A stretch of 64,000 bases of DNA from Polynucleobacter sp. MWH-Berg-3C6 (GCF_018881855.1 NZ_JACVPN010000001.1:372001-436000), one strand, 5' to 3'; counted from the stretch's first letter, positions 1-11,152 are shown. Program-made: numbers and translations. The notes: generated by a model not told the origin, from the sequence alone.

Positions 1-2
1 TT

Positions 3-452
3 TCTAAAGGAAATATCCTATCCTTTAATGGTGAGGTTGGTTATGGCGAGGCTTACGGAAATAACCCATTCCCGATTACCAAAAACTACTATGTGGGCGG
101 TATTGGTTCAGTTCGTGGATATGCGCCTGGATCGCTTGGCCCGCAGTACTACAACACAGTCATTGGCCGCAATCAGCCAACTGGTGGGCAATCTAAGATC
201 GTAACCAATGTGGAATATACCGTTCCAGTCCCTGGGTCAGGTATCGATAAGACATTGCGTACTTTTGCGTTTATAGATGGCGGTAATGCTTTTGGGGAAA
301 ATATCAACCTCGTTTTGAGTTATTCTTACGGTTTGGGTATATCATGGATTTCACCTTTGGGACCACTCAAGTTTAGCTACGGTATTCCGTATAAGCCATA
401 TCCATCAGCTAACGTGCAGCGTTTACAGTTCCAGGTCGGTACAGCGTTTTAA
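3..452 (+). CDS. bamA: BamA outer-membrane assembly barrel, C-terminal part (5' end outside window)
   Basis: This is the last 149 codons of an Omp85-family beta-barrel that inserts outer-membrane proteins; the reading frame is open from the window edge. The visible part has the VRGY motif (loop 6 of Omp85 proteins, normally VRGF/Y) followed by G-rich amphipathic strands. It ends in an aromatic-terminated final strand (FQVGTAF, terminal Phe), the usual beta-signal of Gram-negative outer-membrane barrels. The next genes, skp-lpxD-fabZ-lpxA-lpxB, are the classic companions of bamA in proteobacteria. The POTRA domains lie outside the window and cannot be checked. Confidence 0.93.
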   Translation, partial: SKGNILSFNGEVGYGEAYGNNPFPITKNYYVGGIGSVRGYAPGSLGPQYYNTVIGRNQPTGGQSKIVTNVEYTVPVPGSGIDKTLRTFAFIDGGNAFGENINLVLSYSYGLGISWISPLGPLKFSYGIPYKPYPSANVQRLQFQVGTAF

Positions 453-470
453 TTGTTTGAGGAAAGTTTT

Positions 471-998
471 ATGAAGTTCAGTCAATTTTCAAAATGGATT
501 CAAATCACTTGTGTTGCTACAGTAGCAACAATCTTTGCTGCCCAAGTGCATGCTCAAGATGCAGGTACTCGCGTAGCAGTTGTGAACTCTGAAAAAGTAT
601 TTAATGAGTCCAATCTGGCAAAGGCAATGCAAACCCGTTTACAAAACGAGTTCACTAAGCGTCAGAATGACTTGCGTGACAGCGCGCAAAAAATTAAGTC
701 TGCAGCTGAAAAGTTAGATCGTGATGCTGCTGTCATGAATGAGGCAGAGCGTATTCGTCGTCAACGTGAGCTAGCAGATCAAGATCGCGAATTGCAACGC
801 AAGCAACGGGAATTCACGGAAGATCTCAACCAGCGTACATTTGAAGAGCGCGCTAAGATCGCTGAAAAAGCAAACTTAGTGTTGCGCCAAATTGCTGAAC
901 AAAGAAAAATTGACGTCATTGTTCAAGAAGCAGCTTATGTCAGCCCTAAGGCCGACGTAACTGATGATGTCATCAAGGCTTTGAATAGTCTTAAGTAA
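471..998 (+). CDS. skp: OmpH/Skp periplasmic chaperone
   Basis: Periplasmic chaperone that carries unfolded outer-membrane proteins to the Bam complex. The ATG at 471 is chosen over the in-frame TTG at 453 because GAGGAAAG lies just upstream at 459-466 and a proper signal peptide then starts the protein. That signal has a basic N-terminus, a hydrophobic stretch and a probable cleavage site after A28 (VHA-QD). The mature part is rich in Arg, Glu, Gln and Lys with long helical coiled-coil character (about residues 55-140), as in Skp tentacles. It is 175 aa, the usual length. It lies 18 nt after bamA and 5 nt before lpxD, in the same operon. Confidence 0.93.
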   Translation: MKFSQFSKWIQITCVATVATIFAAQVHAQDAGTRVAVVNSEKVFNESNLAKAMQTRLQNEFTKRQNDLRDSAQKIKSAAEKLDRDAAVMNEAERIRRQRELADQDRELQRKQREFTEDLNQRTFEERAKIAEKANLVLRQIAEQRKIDVIVQEAAYVSPKADVTDDVIKALNSLK

Positions 999-1003
999 GT
1001 TTT

Positions 1004-2071
1004 ATGCCCACCGCCATCGAGCTGGCCGAACAGTTTCAAGCAAGCTTGGTGGGGGAAGCATCCTCAGCATTTGATGGGCTAGCCCCTTTAGAGCGGGCGC
1101 AGTCCAAGCAAATCTCCTTTCTTTCCAATCCACTGTATCGTCAGCAGGCAAGTGATAGTGCAGCTGGCGCATTGATTGTTAGCAAAGCGGATTTAGAGTT
1201 TTTGCAAGCAAACCCGGGCGCGAATACTGCAAAACGGGTTTACTTTGTTTCTAAAAATCCTTACGCAACTTTTGCCAGAATGGCTCAGTATTTTGCAAAA
1301 GCAAGTGCGCCAAAATATGCGCCAGGAATCCATCCAAGTGCTGCAATAGATGCCACAGCAATTGTTCCCGCCTCATGCCACATTGGCCCTTTTGTACAGA
1401 TTGGCGCTGGAGTAAAGCTAGGTGAGCGCGTGGCGATTTTGGGTAATACCAGTGTCGCAATGAATAGCGAGATTGCAAACGATACCCTGATTTATCCCTC
1501 GGCGTCGATTTATCATGAGACCCAAATTGGCGAACGCTGCATCATTCATAGTGGTGCCGTGATTGGTGCCGATGGCTTTGGGTTCGCCCCAGATTTTTCT
1601 GCTAGCGGTGGTGAATGGGTCAAGATTCCCCAAACGGGTCGGGTGATCATTGGTGACGATGTTGAGATTGGCGCCTCCACTACGATTGATCGTGGCGCTA
1701 TGAGTGACACCATGATTGGTGCTGGAACAAAAATAGACAATCAAGTACAAATTGCGCATAACGTCACTATTGGCCGTTGCTGCGTAATTGCAGGCTGCGC
1801 TGCTATCTCAGGTAGTACAAAAATCGGCCATTTCTGCATCATTGGTGGGGCAGCCAATTTTGCAGGGCATCTCACTATCGCCGATAGAACTACCGTTTCG
1901 GGTAACACCTCTATTATTCGCTCTATTAACGAGCCAGGACAGCATTTCACGGGGGTTTATCCCTCAATGCCACACGCTGCCTGGGAGAAAAATGCTGCCA
2001 TACTGCGCGGCCTAGATAAAATACGTCAACGTTTGCGTTTGTTGGATAAAGGCAAGCATTCAGAGTCATAG
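1004..2071 (+). CDS. lpxD: UDP-3-O-acylglucosamine N-acyltransferase LpxD
   Basis: Third enzyme of lipid A synthesis; adds the hydroxyacyl chain from ACP to the 2-amino group of UDP-3-O-acylglucosamine. The 355-aa protein has an N-terminal uridine-binding domain (about 1-105). A left-handed beta-helix of hexapeptide repeats follows (about 110-310; repeats of the type IGxxVxIG). The putative catalytic His is H252 in the sequence [11 protein letters not shown]-terminal helical tail completes the normal LpxD layout. It sits between skp and fabZ in the lipid A operon. Confidence 0.95.
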   Translation: MPTAIELAEQFQASLVGEASSAFDGLAPLERAQSKQISFLSNPLYRQQASDSAAGALIVSKADLEFLQANPGANTAKRVYFVSKNPYATFARMAQYFAKASAPKYAPGIHPSAAIDATAIVPASCHIGPFVQIGAGVKLGERVAILGNTSVAMNSEIANDTLIYPSASIYHETQIGERCIIHSGAVIGADGFGFAPDFSASGGEWVKIPQTGRVIIGDDVEIGASTTIDRGAMSDTMIGAGTKIDNQVQIAHNVTIGRCCVIAGCAAISGSTKIGHFCIIGGAANFAGHLTIADRTTVSGNTSIIRSINEPGQHFTGVYPSMPHAAWEKNAAILRGLDKIRQRLRLLDKGKHSES

Positions 2072-2112
2072 AGCTCTTGGCAATTTAATATTCACTTTTA
2101 AGTAGGTAATTT

Positions 2113-2562
2113 ATGAGCAAAGCTAATGCAATCGATATCAATAAGATTCTGAAGTTATTGCCACATCGCTACCCGTTTTTATTGGTTGATCGCGTACTTG
2201 AAATCACTCCACGTGAAACGATTACTGCACTCAAGAATGTAACGATGAATGAACCATTTTTTCAGGGACATTTTCCAGATTTCCCAGTAATGCCAGGCGT
2301 TCTCATTATTGAAGCGCTAGCTCAGACTGCTGCCTTGCTGACATTTTCAGAAGAGCGTGCAGAAGACGCTATTTATTACTTTGCTGGTATTGATGGGACT
2401 CGTTTTAAAAAGCCGGTATTGCCGGGCGATCAGTTGATCATGACTGCCAAGTTAGAGCGTGGACGTGCAGGCATCTATAAATTTGCTGTTCAGGCAACTG
2501 TAGATGGTGAGATTGCTGCTGAGGGAAATATTACCTGTGCAGTTCGTTCGAAAGGCGCGTAA
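2113..2562 (+). CDS. fabZ: 3-hydroxyacyl-ACP dehydratase FabZ
   Basis: Hot-dog-fold dehydratase of fatty-acid elongation, converting (3R)-hydroxyacyl-ACP to trans-2-enoyl-ACP. It is 149 aa. It shows the family motifs [13 protein letters not shown] near residue 16 and [13 protein letters not shown], with the catalytic His53 and Glu67. It competes with LpxA for hydroxymyristoyl-ACP, which explains its place between lpxD and lpxA. Its stop codon overlaps the lpxA start (TAATG), implying coupled translation. Confidence 0.96.
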   Translation: MSKANAIDINKILKLLPHRYPFLLVDRVLEITPRETITALKNVTMNEPFFQGHFPDFPVMPGVLIIEALAQTAALLTFSEERAEDAIYYFAGIDGTRFKKPVLPGDQLIMTAKLERGRAGIYKFAVQATVDGEIAAEGNITCAVRSKGA

Positions 2563-3359
2563 TGAATCGAATTCATGCATCAGCTGTCGTTGATAGTAAA
2601 GCCGAGTTAGCTGGCGATGTTGAGATTGGCCCGTATTCTGTAATTGGGCCTAACGTGAAAATTGGTGCCGGTTCGAAGGTGGGCTCACATACCGTCATCG
2701 AGGGCTACACAACCATTGGTAAAGACAATCATTTTGCACATTTCGCTGCAATTGGCGGCGCTCCACAGGATATGAAATACCGTGGTGAACCAACCCAGTT
2801 AATAATTGGCGATCGCAATACCATTCGTGAGTTCACTACGATCCATACCGGTACATCCCAAGACTTAGGTATTACTAGTATTGGTAATGACAATTGGATC
2901 ATGGCATATGTGCATATTGCGCATGACTGCCAAGTTGGTAATCACACTATTTTCTCTAGTAATGCTCAAATTGCGGGCCATGTCCAAGTTGAAGACTGGG
3001 CAATCATGGGTGGCATGTCTGGCGTTCACCAATTTGTTCGCATTGGTCAACACGCCATGCTAGGCGGTGCATCTGCTTTAGTGCAAGATATCCCGCCATT
3101 TGTGATTGCGGCTGGTGATAAGGCCAGCCCACATGGCATCAACGTTGAAGGTTTGAAGCGCCGTGGTTTCTCCAGTGAAACAATTTCTGCATTACGTCAG
3201 GCATATAAAGTTCTCTACAAAGATGGCTTAAGTTTTGAGGATGCTAAGGTAGAAATCAAAAAAATGATTACTGCAAATACGGCTGATACTGCTACTGCAG
3301 AAAAACTGACCCAGTTTCATGATTTCATTGCCGCCTCTACGCGCGGCATCATTCGGTAA
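2562..3359 (+). CDS. lpxA: UDP-N-acetylglucosamine acyltransferase LpxA
   Basis: First enzyme of lipid A synthesis; moves a 3-hydroxyacyl group from ACP to UDP-GlcNAc. The 265-aa protein has about ten hexapeptide-repeat coils forming a left-handed beta-helix, then a helical C-terminal domain. The motif HIAHDCQVG places the catalytic base at H121 (equivalent to E. coli H125). It overlaps fabZ by one base, and lpxB follows after 9 nt. Confidence 0.96.
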   Translation: MNRIHASAVVDSKAELAGDVEIGPYSVIGPNVKIGAGSKVGSHTVIEGYTTIGKDNHFAHFAAIGGAPQDMKYRGEPTQLIIGDRNTIREFTTIHTGTSQDLGITSIGNDNWIMAYVHIAHDCQVGNHTIFSSNAQIAGHVQVEDWAIMGGMSGVHQFVRIGQHAMLGGASALVQDIPPFVIAAGDKASPHGINVEGLKRRGFSSETISALRQAYKVLYKDGLSFEDAKVEIKKMITANTADTATAEKLTQFHDFIAASTRGIIR

Positions 3360-3368
3360 GGTTCCGCT

Positions 3369-4574
3369 TTGCCTAAGTTAGCTTGTGTAGCTGGCGAACC
3401 TTCTGGTGATTTGCTTGCTGCACCAGTACTCAGTGCCTTAAATCAAATTCCGGATATGGCTGGCCTAGAGGTCTATGGCATCGGTGGTCCTCGTATGCAA
3501 GCGGAAGGCATGCGTTCTGATTGGCCCATGGAGACCTTGAGTGTTCGAGGTTATGTTGAGGCAATCAAACAGCTTCCTGCCATTCTCAAGCTTCGCAAAG
3601 AGCTCATCCAAAATCTAACGGGCGAGGGGCGCCCCGATGTTTATTTGGGAATAGATGCGCCGGATTTTAATTTAGGTGTTGAGCTTCACTTACGTAAAGC
3701 AGGTATTCCGACTTTACATTTTGTGTCTCCATCCATTTGGGCGTGGAGAGCCGGGCGTATCAAGAAAATTTCTCAGGCTGTCGAGCGGATGCTCTGTATT
3801 TTTCCATTCGAAACAGAAATTTATGATCGTGCAGGTGTGGCATCAACCTATGTAGGCCACCCCCTTGCAAGCGAAATTCCGCCTGAGCCAAATGTAAATC
3901 AAGCTCGAGCAAAAATTACGAATCTACAAAAGCTTCCTAGTAATGCGCTTGATGGAATTGTGATTGCAGTTTTACCGGGTAGTCGTAGTTCAGAGATTGA
4001 ACTGATAGCGCCGGTGTTTTTTGAAACGATGGCACTAATAGTAGAGCAGCTCAAGGGTCAAAAACTTCATTTTTTGATTCCGGTAGCAACACCAAGACTG
4101 CGTACGCCACTTGAAGAGCTTCTCATCAAAACCAAAACCAAAAATCCAGATATTCAGATTCATTTACTCGATGGTATGGCTGATGAAGTATTGGAAGCCT
4201 CTGATGTAGTGTTAATTGCCAGCGGTACAGCCACTTTACAAGCGGCTTTATGGAAAAAACCAATGGTGATTTCTTATAAGGTGCCTTGGCTTACTGCGCA
4301 AATCATGAAGCGCCAAGGCTATTTGCCTTATGTGGGATTGCCAAATATTTTATGTGGTGAGTTTGTGGTGCCAGAGCTGTTGCAAGATGATGCTACTCCT
4401 CAAAAATTGGCCAAGGCACTGCAAGTGTGGCTAGATAATCCCGGTAAAGTTGCTGAACTAAAAGCACGCTTTGCTCAAATGCATGAAACACTTCGCCGAC
4501 CAACTGGTCTTTTGGTCGCACAAGCGGTTGCTCAAACCATTGCAAATAGCCGTCAGAAAAGAGTGAGCTCGTGA
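3369..4574 (+). CDS. lpxB: Lipid-A-disaccharide synthase LpxB
   Basis: Family 19 glycosyltransferase that joins lipid X and UDP-2,3-diacylglucosamine into the tetraacyl disaccharide. Recognisable motifs are [10 protein letters not shown] at the N-terminus, the [12 protein letters not shown] segment, FPFETEIY, the VGHPL segment, LPGSRSSEI and [11 protein letters not shown]. The 401-aa length is normal. The start is a TTG at 3369, with a weak TAAGG just upstream at the lpxA stop codon. It overlaps rnhB by 4 nt (GTGA). Confidence 0.94.
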   Translation: MPKLACVAGEPSGDLLAAPVLSALNQIPDMAGLEVYGIGGPRMQAEGMRSDWPMETLSVRGYVEAIKQLPAILKLRKELIQNLTGEGRPDVYLGIDAPDFNLGVELHLRKAGIPTLHFVSPSIWAWRAGRIKKISQAVERMLCIFPFETEIYDRAGVASTYVGHPLASEIPPEPNVNQARAKITNLQKLPSNALDGIVIAVLPGSRSSEIELIAPVFFETMALIVEQLKGQKLHFLIPVATPRLRTPLEELLIKTKTKNPDIQIHLLDGMADEVLEASDVVLIASGTATLQAALWKKPMVISYKVPWLTAQIMKRQGYLPYVGLPNILCGEFVVPELLQDDATPQKLAKALQVWLDNPGKVAELKARFAQMHETLRRPTGLLVAQAVAQTIANSRQKRVSS

Positions 4575-5164
4575 GTCTGATTTGGATCTGTGGTGTTGAT
4601 GAAGCAGGGCGTGGGCCACTTGTTGGATCGGTTGTGGCAGGCGCAGTAGTGCTAGACCCAAGTAATCCAATTGCAGGTTTGAAAGACTCCAAAAAACTGA
4701 CTGCTGTACGCCGCGATTTTCTCTACGAGCAGATCATGGAAAAGGCAAAAGCCTGGGGTCTTGGTGAGGCCAGTCCTGCAGAAATCGACGATATTAATAT
4801 TTTGCAAGCCACGATGTTGGCGATGCGTCGTGCTGTTGAGGATTTAACTGCCAGACTAGGCGCTTGGCCAGACAAAGCTCTGATTGATGGTAATCGTTGC
4901 CCTGAGTTGCCAATACCTTCTGAGGCAATCATTAAAGGGGATTCTAAAGAGCAGGCAATTTCGGCGGCATCTATCATTGCAAAAGTAACGCGTGATCACC
5001 AGATGCAAGAATTGCACAATCGTTATCCGCAATATGGATTTGCACAGCACATGGGCTATCCAACTGAAGCTCACTTTGCAGCTTTAAAGGAGTTTGGTGT
5101 CTGTGATCAGCATCGTAGAAGCTTTTCTCCTGTACGAAAAGTTCTTGAGGGTATGGTGAACTAG
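4571..5164 (+). CDS. rnhB: Ribonuclease HII
   Basis: Cuts the RNA strand of RNA-DNA hybrids and single ribonucleotides in DNA. The DEAGRG motif gives the catalytic pair D10-E11. A third acidic residue is D106 in ALIDGN, and the fourth lies in the KVTRDHQM segment. The 197-aa length is normal. The GTG start overlaps the lpxB stop codon, so translation is probably coupled. Confidence 0.95.
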   Translation: MSLIWICGVDEAGRGPLVGSVVAGAVVLDPSNPIAGLKDSKKLTAVRRDFLYEQIMEKAKAWGLGEASPAEIDDINILQATMLAMRRAVEDLTARLGAWPDKALIDGNRCPELPIPSEAIIKGDSKEQAISAASIIAKVTRDHQMQELHNRYPQYGFAQHMGYPTEAHFAALKEFGVCDQHRRSFSPVRKVLEGMVN

Positions 5165-5165
5165 C

Positions 5166-5990
5166 ATGAGCTTTGACCTCATTACCTCCAAAGAGAATCT
5201 TTTATTTAAGGAGATTCGTAATCTCCAAGCAACCGGTTCTAAGGGCCAGAAAGCAAGGCTGGCTGGTGGTCAGGCTTTGTTAGAGGGTATTCATCTTGTG
5301 CAGACTTGGGTTGGTGATCCTGCTCTGAAAACCCTCCTTACCTCTGAGCTTGGTCTCAAGAATGTAGAAATCTCACAGGCAGTCTATGAACATATAGAAA
5401 TATGCCCAGATACTAAAGTTTATCAACTAGATAGCGCCTTATGGGATTTACTAAGTGATCTAGTGAATGCTCCGCATATCGCAGGCCTTCTTGATCTTCC
5501 AAAATCGTGCTTGACTCCACCGCAATCGATTGCGACATTGGAGGGTGATGTTGTGATCTTGGATCGCATTCAGGATGCCGGTAATGTAGGTTCCATATTG
5601 CGTACTGCAGCTGCTGCAGGTTTTACTCAAGTAATCGCTACAACGGGTTGCGCACATTTATGGTCGAGCAAAGTTTTACGTGCTGGTATGGGCGCACACC
5701 GTTTATTGGATTTGTATGAAGGCTGGTCTAATCAGCAAGCACTCAGCGCAGTAACTGCGCCGATGTTGGCAGCCACTGCAGATGCAGAACAAGAACTCTT
5801 CTCGCTCAAAAAAGATTTAATTCACCCAGTTGCCTGGATTATGGGTAGCGAGGGTCAAGGAGTCTCTGAAGATCTTCTAGCTCAAGCCAAAGGGGTATCT
5901 ATTCCCATAGACCCCAGAGTTGAATCCCTGAATGTTTCTACCGCCGCGGCCGTCTGCTTATTTGAGACCATGCGTGTCAGGCGCAGCTAA
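5166..5990 (+). CDS. TrmH/SpoU-family RNA 2'-O-methyltransferase
   Basis: Probable SAM-dependent 2'-O-ribose methyltransferase acting on rRNA or tRNA. It has an N-terminal substrate-binding region (about 1-115) and a C-terminal SPOUT trefoil-knot domain. All three SpoU motifs are visible: QDAGNVGSILRTAAAAG, IMGSEGQGV and RVESLNVSTAAAV. It is 274 aa. It begins directly after rnhB and closes the operon. The exact target (for example a 23S rRNA site, as for RlmB-like enzymes) cannot be told from sequence alone. Confidence 0.88.
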   Translation: MSFDLITSKENLLFKEIRNLQATGSKGQKARLAGGQALLEGIHLVQTWVGDPALKTLLTSELGLKNVEISQAVYEHIEICPDTKVYQLDSALWDLLSDLVNAPHIAGLLDLPKSCLTPPQSIATLEGDVVILDRIQDAGNVGSILRTAAAAGFTQVIATTGCAHLWSSKVLRAGMGAHRLLDLYEGWSNQQALSAVTAPMLAATADAEQELFSLKKDLIHPVAWIMGSEGQGVSEDLLAQAKGVSIPIDPRVESLNVSTAAAVCLFETMRVRRS

Positions 5991-5996
5991 GTAAAG

Positions 5997-6824
5997 CTAA
6001 CCCAGTATTGTTTTATCGGATTTGATGGCCTGTAAAACGGTAGTTGCAATCTCTTCAATTGACTTGCTTGTTGTTAAAACCCAAGGAATGGATTGTTTTT
6101 TCATCATCGCAGTCGCCTCATTAATTTCATAGCGACAGTTTTCAAGTTTGGCGTAATTACTGCCCGGACGTCGTTCATTGCGAATCTCTGAAAGTCTTTC
6201 GGCATCAATCATGAGTCCAAAAATCTTTTGCCGGAAGGGTATCAAGTCTTTAGGAAGCTGGCCGCGCTCGAAATCCTCGGGAATCAATGGATAGTTTGCG
6301 GCTTTTAATCCATATTGCATTGCTAAGTAAAGACTGGTCGGTGTTTTTCCAACCCGTGAGATGCCAACCAGAATCACATCAGCATCTGCAAGATTTTGAT
6401 TCGATTGCCCATCATCGTGAGCCAAGGAGTAGTTGATGGCTTCAATACGATTTTTGTAGGCATCGGTATCGGCATTGTGGTGTAGCCGATTCATGGCGTG
6501 AGTAGATTTCAGGCCCAAGGCAGCCTCAAGTGGCGCCACAAAAGTTTGGAACATATCCAAAATGAGGCCATTCGCCTTAGCGACAATATTGTTGAGTTCT
6601 GTATTCACCAAAGTGGTGAATACGATAGGCTGCACCCCATATTTATTGAATGCTTGATTAATGCTGCTAACGGCTTCATGAGCCTTATCGACGCTATCCA
6701 CAAAAGGGATGCGGATGTGCTTAAAACTAGCCTCAAATTGGGCCAAAATCGACTGGCTGAAGTTCTCGGCGGTGATGCCGGTTCCGTCAGAAACAATAAA
6801 AACTATACGGGTTTCGGTGGACAT
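5997..6824 (-). CDS. ppsR: PEP synthase regulatory protein (bifunctional Ser/Thr kinase and pyrophosphorylase, DUF299)
   Basis: Controls PEP synthase by ADP-dependent phosphorylation and Pi-dependent dephosphorylation of a threonine next to its catalytic His. The 275-aa protein starts with the family signature [14 protein letters not shown] and has the P-loop-like [15 protein letters not shown] motif. It is divergent from ppsA across a roughly 105-nt intergenic region, the usual pairing in proteobacteria. The E. coli symbol ppsR clashes with the photosynthesis repressor ppsR at 45487-46911; the two are unrelated. Its stop lies only 7 nt from the convergent methyltransferase gene. Confidence 0.94.
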   Translation of the reverse strand: MSTETRIVFIVSDGTGITAENFSQSILAQFEASFKHIRIPFVDSVDKAHEAVSSINQAFNKYGVQPIVFTTLVNTELNNIVAKANGLILDMFQTFVAPLEAALGLKSTHAMNRLHHNADTDAYKNRIEAINYSLAHDDGQSNQNLADADVILVGISRVGKTPTSLYLAMQYGLKAANYPLIPEDFERGQLPKDLIPFRQKIFGLMIDAERLSEIRNERRPGSNYAKLENCRYEINEATAMMKKQSIPWVLTTSKSIEEIATTVLQAIKSDKTILG

Positions 6825-6929
6825 GGTTTTGGTCTAAGGGTCGGGGTCAGCACTACAATAGGATTTATTGAAGTATGCCCCATTTTGAGTGGCTGCCTGA
6901 CCAGTTTTCCCATCCTTAGAGAGTATTTT

Positions 6930-9335
6930 ATGTCCAACCAACAGCAACAAAATAGCAGTATGGCAGATGCCTATGTTTTGCCTTTTGAGCAGCTTCGCAT
7001 GACGGATGTTGAGTCCGTCGGCGGCAAAAACGCTTCATTAGGTGAGATGATTTCTCAATTAGCTTCCACGGGAGTTCGTGTCCCAACAGGTTTTGCGACT
7101 ACTGCATTGGCGTTTCGTGATTTCCTGACGCATAGCAACCTGACAGAGCGCATTCAAAAGCGTTTAGAAGGTTTAAATATTGATGATGTGCGCGCATTGG
7201 CTGAAGCTGGTGCTGAAATTCGTAATTGGATTGAGACTGCGCCATTTCAGCCAAAGCTTGAAGAAGAAATTCGTAAGGCATTTGCCGTATTGGATGATTC
7301 TGGTAAAGGTTCATTTGCGGTACGTTCATCTGCTACTGCAGAAGACTTGCCCGATGCCTCTTTTGCTGGACAACAAGAAACCTTCTTAAACGTCGAAGGC
7401 ATTGAGGATGTTTTAAAGAAGATTCGCGAAGTGTTTGCCTCTCTTTATAACGATCGCGCAATCTCCTACCGTGTCCACAAGGGCTTTGCCCATGCCGAAG
7501 TAGCCTTATCTGCTGGTATTCAGCGCATGGTTCGTTCTGATCTTGGCGCTGCAGGCGTGATGTTTACTCTAGATACCGAATCTGGATTTGAAGATGTAGT
7601 CTTCATCACCTCAAGCTACGGTTTAGGTGAGACAGTGGTTCAGGGTGCGGTAAATCCTGATGAGTTTTATGTATTTAAAACCACATTAGCCCAAGATAAA
7701 AAAGCAATCATTCGTCGCTCTTTGGGCTCTAAACTCATTCAGATGCAATTTGCACCTAAAGGTTCTGCCGAGAAAGTGCAAACAGTCGACGTAACTCCAG
7801 AAAAGCGCAATCGTTTTTCTTTGGAAGATGCTGACATTACTGAGTTGGCTAAGTATGCAGTCATTATTGAGAAGCACTACGGTCGCCCAATGGATATCGA
7901 GTGGGGTAAAGATGGCCAAGATGGCCGTATCTACATTCTGCAAGCCCGTCCTGAGACTGTGAAGAGTCAGGCGGCTGGTCAAGTTGAGATGCGCTATAAG
8001 CTCAAGGGCAGCTCTAAGGTATTAGCAAAAGGTCGCGCAATTGGTCAAAAGATTGGCGCGGGCCCAGTGCGCATTATTCGTGACCCAAGCGAAATGGATC
8101 GCGTTCAGCCAGGCGATGTTTTAGTGGCTGATATGACCGATCCTAACTGGGAGCCAGTCATGAAGCGTGCTTCAGCAATTGTTACTAACCGTGGTGGTCG
8201 TACTTGCCACGCTGCAATTATTGCGCGTGAATTAGGTGTACCTGCGGTTGTAGGTTGCGGTGATGCCACTGAGCATTTGCAGGATGGCATGATGGTAACC
8301 GTTTCTTGTTCTGAAGGTGACGAAGGTCATATTTATGATGGCTTAATCGAGACTGAAGTGACCGAAGTATCTCGTGGTGTATTGCCAGAGATTCCAGTGA
8401 AGATCACCATGAATATTGGTAATCCTCAGTTGGCATTTGATTTCTGCCAAATTCCGAATGCAGGTGTAGGTCTTGCTCGTCTCGAATTCATCATTAACAA
8501 CTACATTGGCGTTCATCCGCGTGCGGTTCTGGAGTATCCAAATATTGATCCAGATCTGAAACGCGCAGTGGAGAGTGTGGCTCGTGGTTATGCCAGCCCA
8601 CGCCAGTTCTATGAAGATAAATTAGTTGAGGGTGTAGCAACGATTGCGGCGGCTTTCTATCCAAAGCCAGTGATTGTGCGTTTATCTGATTTCAAGTCCA
8701 ATGAGTACAAGAAGTTGATTGGCGGCTCACGCTATGAGCCTGATGAAGAAAATCCAATGCTGGGCTTCCGTGGCGCATCACGCTACGTATCCGAGGATTT
8801 TGGCGAAGCCTTTGCTCTCGAGTGCGCAGCAATGAAGCGTGTGCGTGAAGATATGGGCCTTGATAACGTAGAGATCATGGTTCCATTTGTTCGCACTATC
8901 AATCAGGCGAAGCGTGTGATCGATATGATGGAGAAATTGGGCCTCAAGCGTGGTGTTAATGGCTTGCGTCTCATCATGATGTGCGAGATTCCATCGAATG
9001 CAATTCTGGCCGATCAGTTCCTTGAGTATTTTGATGGCTTCTCTATCGGCTCTAACGACATGACTCAGCTTACCCTAGGCTTGGATCGTGACTCCGGCAT
9101 GGAATTGCTGGCAATTGATTTTGATGAGCGTGATCCAGCAGTGGAGTTTATGATTGCACGCTCTATTGATGCTTGCCGTAAGCAAAACAAGTACGTGGGT
9201 ATTTGCGGCCAAGGCCCATCAGATCACCCAGACTTTGCGCGTTGGCTAGTTGAGAAAGGTATTACTTCCATCTCATTGAATCCAGATAGCGTAGTCGAAA
9301 CTTGGGAAATGTTGGGTAAGAGTTTAAAAGCCTAA
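6930..9335 (+). CDS. ppsA: Phosphoenolpyruvate synthase
   Basis: Makes PEP from pyruvate and ATP for gluconeogenesis. Order of domains: N-terminal ATP-grasp nucleotide-binding domain ([11 protein letters not shown] near the start, [17 protein letters not shown]), swivelling phospho-His domain with RGGRTCHAA (His427), and C-terminal PEP/pyruvate-binding TIM barrel (MIMCEIPSN-type segment, [12 protein letters not shown]). The open frame extends upstream to 6498, antisense to the divergent ppsR. ATG 6930 is chosen because family similarity begins shortly after it and it gives a normal 801 aa. A rho-independent terminator follows. Confidence 0.95.
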   Translation: MSNQQQQNSSMADAYVLPFEQLRMTDVESVGGKNASLGEMISQLASTGVRVPTGFATTALAFRDFLTHSNLTERIQKRLEGLNIDDVRALAEAGAEIRNWIETAPFQPKLEEEIRKAFAVLDDSGKGSFAVRSSATAEDLPDASFAGQQETFLNVEGIEDVLKKIREVFASLYNDRAISYRVHKGFAHAEVALSAGIQRMVRSDLGAAGVMFTLDTESGFEDVVFITSSYGLGETVVQGAVNPDEFYVFKTTLAQDKKAIIRRSLGSKLIQMQFAPKGSAEKVQTVDVTPEKRNRFSLEDADITELAKYAVIIEKHYGRPMDIEWGKDGQDGRIYILQARPETVKSQAAGQVEMRYKLKGSSKVLAKGRAIGQKIGAGPVRIIRDPSEMDRVQPGDVLVADMTDPNWEPVMKRASAIVTNRGGRTCHAAIIARELGVPAVVGCGDATEHLQDGMMVTVSCSEGDEGHIYDGLIETEVTEVSRGVLPEIPVKITMNIGNPQLAFDFCQIPNAGVGLARLEFIINNYIGVHPRAVLEYPNIDPDLKRAVESVARGYASPRQFYEDKLVEGVATIAAAFYPKPVIVRLSDFKSNEYKKLIGGSRYEPDEENPMLGFRGASRYVSEDFGEAFALECAAMKRVREDMGLDNVEIMVPFVRTINQAKRVIDMMEKLGLKRGVNGLRLIMMCEIPSNAILADQFLEYFDGFSIGSNDMTQLTLGLDRDSGMELLAIDFDERDPAVEFMIARSIDACRKQNKYVGICGQGPSDHPDFARWLVEKGITSISLNPDSVVETWEMLGKSLKA

Positions 9336-9360
9336 GCAAATTGTAGTAAGCGATAGTGAT

Positions 9361-9392
9361 AAAAAAGCCTAGATTGAATCTAGGCTTTTTTA
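9361..9392. terminator. Rho-independent terminator between ppsA and the Anbu gene
   Basis: Inverted repeat AAAAAGCCTAGAT / ATCTAGGCTTTTT with a short loop, A-rich on the left and T-rich on the right. It should therefore stop transcription in both directions between the convergent ppsA and the minus-strand peptidase gene. Confidence 0.85.
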
Positions 9393-9407
9393 TTAGCTCT
9401 ATTAAAT

Positions 9408-10283
9408 TTACTTTTTCTTAGCGGCTACCTTTTTGCTTGCTACTTTCTGAGTAGGTTTATTGGTTGTAGTCTTTGCCCTTGATTTTGATGGCGGATGGTT
9501 AATTGGAACAGCCCCTATTTTCTTTGCAGGAATAGAGATAGCACTTGATTTATGTGCGCCACTCCAGCTGGGCTCAGGTATCGAATTAAAGGCCTCACGC
9601 AACTTCTCGCCCCAGGATTGATGAATCATGGCGAAATAGGGATTTCTATCATCTAGAGTAACAAGCTTGGTTGCTTTGAGAGAGTTTTTTTCATAAACCA
9701 GCATATCTAAAGGCAGCCCTACTGAAATATTACTTTTCAGAGTGGAGTCCATCGAAATCAAGGCACACTTAGTTGCAAGGTTTAGTGGCGTAGTGAAATT
9801 GAGTACTCGATCCAAGATCGGCTTGCCATATTTGGACTCGCCAATTTGGAAGTAGCAGGTCTCTGGGGTAGCTTCAATAAAGTTACCAGCCGAGTAAATA
9901 TTAAATAGGCGTGGCGCCTCACCCTTTACCTGGCCGCCAAAAATCATATTGCAATTAAATTCAAGACCGGCTTTTTCAAGTGCCACATGATCACGGTCAT
10001 AAACTTGCTTGATAGCATCACCCACAACCACCGCTGCTTCATAGGAGTTTTTGGCAGTCCAGAGATTCTTGCCTTTAAATAGTTGTCCTTGCAGCAGTAT
10101 CTCTTTAACGGACTGGGTGATTGCTAGATTACCGGCGCTCATCATTACAAAGAAACGGTCATTCCCCTTTTGGAAAATGCTCATTTTTCTGAAGGTGCCG
10201 ATTTGGTCTACGCCGGCATTAGTGCGGGTATCTGAGAGAAAAACCAAGCCGTCTTTTAGACAAAGTCCAATACAGTACGTCAT
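9408..10283 (-). CDS. Anbu-type proteasome-like peptidase (COG3484)
   Basis: Ntn-hydrolase of the Anbu group (ancestral beta subunit), self-assembling relatives of HslV and the proteasome. The start MTYCIGL exposes Thr1 after Met removal. SDTRTNAG supplies Asp17 and the FRKM segment supplies Lys32, so the Thr/Asp/Lys catalytic set is intact. The core ends near residue 240. A Lys/Ala/Pro/Thr-rich tail of about 50 residues follows, ending in AAKKK, and looks like a low-complexity extension. The downstream neighbours (transglutaminase-like, alpha-E, circularly permuted ATP-grasp) are the usual genomic partners of Anbu. The natural substrate of this system is not established. Confidence 0.88.
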   Translation of the reverse strand: MTYCIGLCLKDGLVFLSDTRTNAGVDQIGTFRKMSIFQKGNDRFFVMMSAGNLAITQSVKEILLQGQLFKGKNLWTAKNSYEAAVVVGDAIKQVYDRDHVALEKAGLEFNCNMIFGGQVKGEAPRLFNIYSAGNFIEATPETCYFQIGESKYGKPILDRVLNFTTPLNLATKCALISMDSTLKSNISVGLPLDMLVYEKNSLKATKLVTLDDRNPYFAMIHQSWGEKLREAFNSIPEPSWSGAHKSSAISIPAKKIGAVPINHPPSKSRAKTTTNKPTQKVASKKVAAKKK

Positions 10284-10341
10284 ACCCTAGCCCTTATTTA
10301 TCATTTTCTGAAATTATCCCTTAATTATCTCGATAGAGCTG

Positions 10342-11139
10342 CTAGGTGACTTGTTGAATAGAGATGCTGGCACTGAGCTCCTCTCCACCGCCGCCAGATC
10401 GAACGCCTTTGACTGGTGCTGCAGAGTAGTAGTCACGGCCAATAGCCAATCGAATATGGCGTGAATCCACTAGACATGCGTGAGTAATATCAACGCTGAT
10501 CCAAACACCTCGATCAATATCACTGCAAAAGTCTATCCAAGCATGGCTCGCAAGATTGGGGGACTCCTCAGCAAAGAAATATCCACTGACATAACGCGCT
10601 GGGATGTTGGATGCACGGCATAGTCCAAGCATGATGTGCGCATGATCTTGGCATACACCCGATTTCATAGCAAACGATTGAGCGGCAGTGGTGGCAAAGT
10701 TTGTTTGCCCTGGTGAATATTCAATAGTTTTTTGGACCGCAGCAGCTAGCTTCAAAATCTCATCCACAGAATTTATTTTTGGAAGGCTGGCTGAAAAATA
10801 TTTCAGCATCTCTTCGGTAGGTTCGGTCAAATGGGTTTGCTGTAACAGATAGTAGGGTGAAACTGCCTTAGCATCATCAATAAACTCAAAGGCATCTTGA
10901 GTGTGGACTTCACCCTCGGCTTCAATCATCATTGAGGTGTAGGGACTCTCTTGAACAAATACGTTGCACACATTTCCAAAAGTATCGATTGAGCTTGCAG
11001 ATTTAATGGGGGTGCTCACCTTCCATTTATCAATCTCTTGACCCTTAGTGGATGGCGGGGTCAGACGTAACTCCTGGATGGAATAACGTACGGGAGTCTC
11101 ATAACGGTATTCAGTACGATGACGAATTTTTAAGCGCAT
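10342..11139 (-). CDS. Transglutaminase-like cysteine protease family protein
   Basis: The 265-aa protein has an N-terminal beta-rich domain (MRLKIRHRTEYRYETPV start, typical of the bacterial transglutaminase N-terminal domain). A papain-like transglutaminase core follows. Its Cys is in KSGVCQDHAH, the His in SHAWIDF and the Asp in the WISVDITH segment, so the catalytic triad looks complete. It sits 13 nt downstream of the alpha-E gene in a four-gene minus-strand group with ATP-grasp and Anbu. Such enzymes may hydrolyse or form isopeptide bonds; the actual reaction here is unknown. Confidence 0.88.
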   Translation of the reverse strand: MRLKIRHRTEYRYETPVRYSIQELRLTPPSTKGQEIDKWKVSTPIKSASSIDTFGNVCNVFVQESPYTSMMIEAEGEVHTQDAFEFIDDAKAVSPYYLLQQTHLTEPTEEMLKYFSASLPKINSVDEILKLAAAVQKTIEYSPGQTNFATTAAQSFAMKSGVCQDHAHIMLGLCRASNIPARYVSGYFFAEESPNLASHAWIDFCSDIDRGVWISVDITHACLVDSRHIRLAIGRDYYSAAPVKGVRSGGGGEELSASISIQQVT

Positions 11140-11152
11140 GTTTTACTAACTC

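Noticed and set aside
6498..6929. Upstream extension of the ppsA frame
   Set aside because: It runs antisense to the divergent PEP-synthase regulator and has no family similarity; ATG 6930 gives the normal length.
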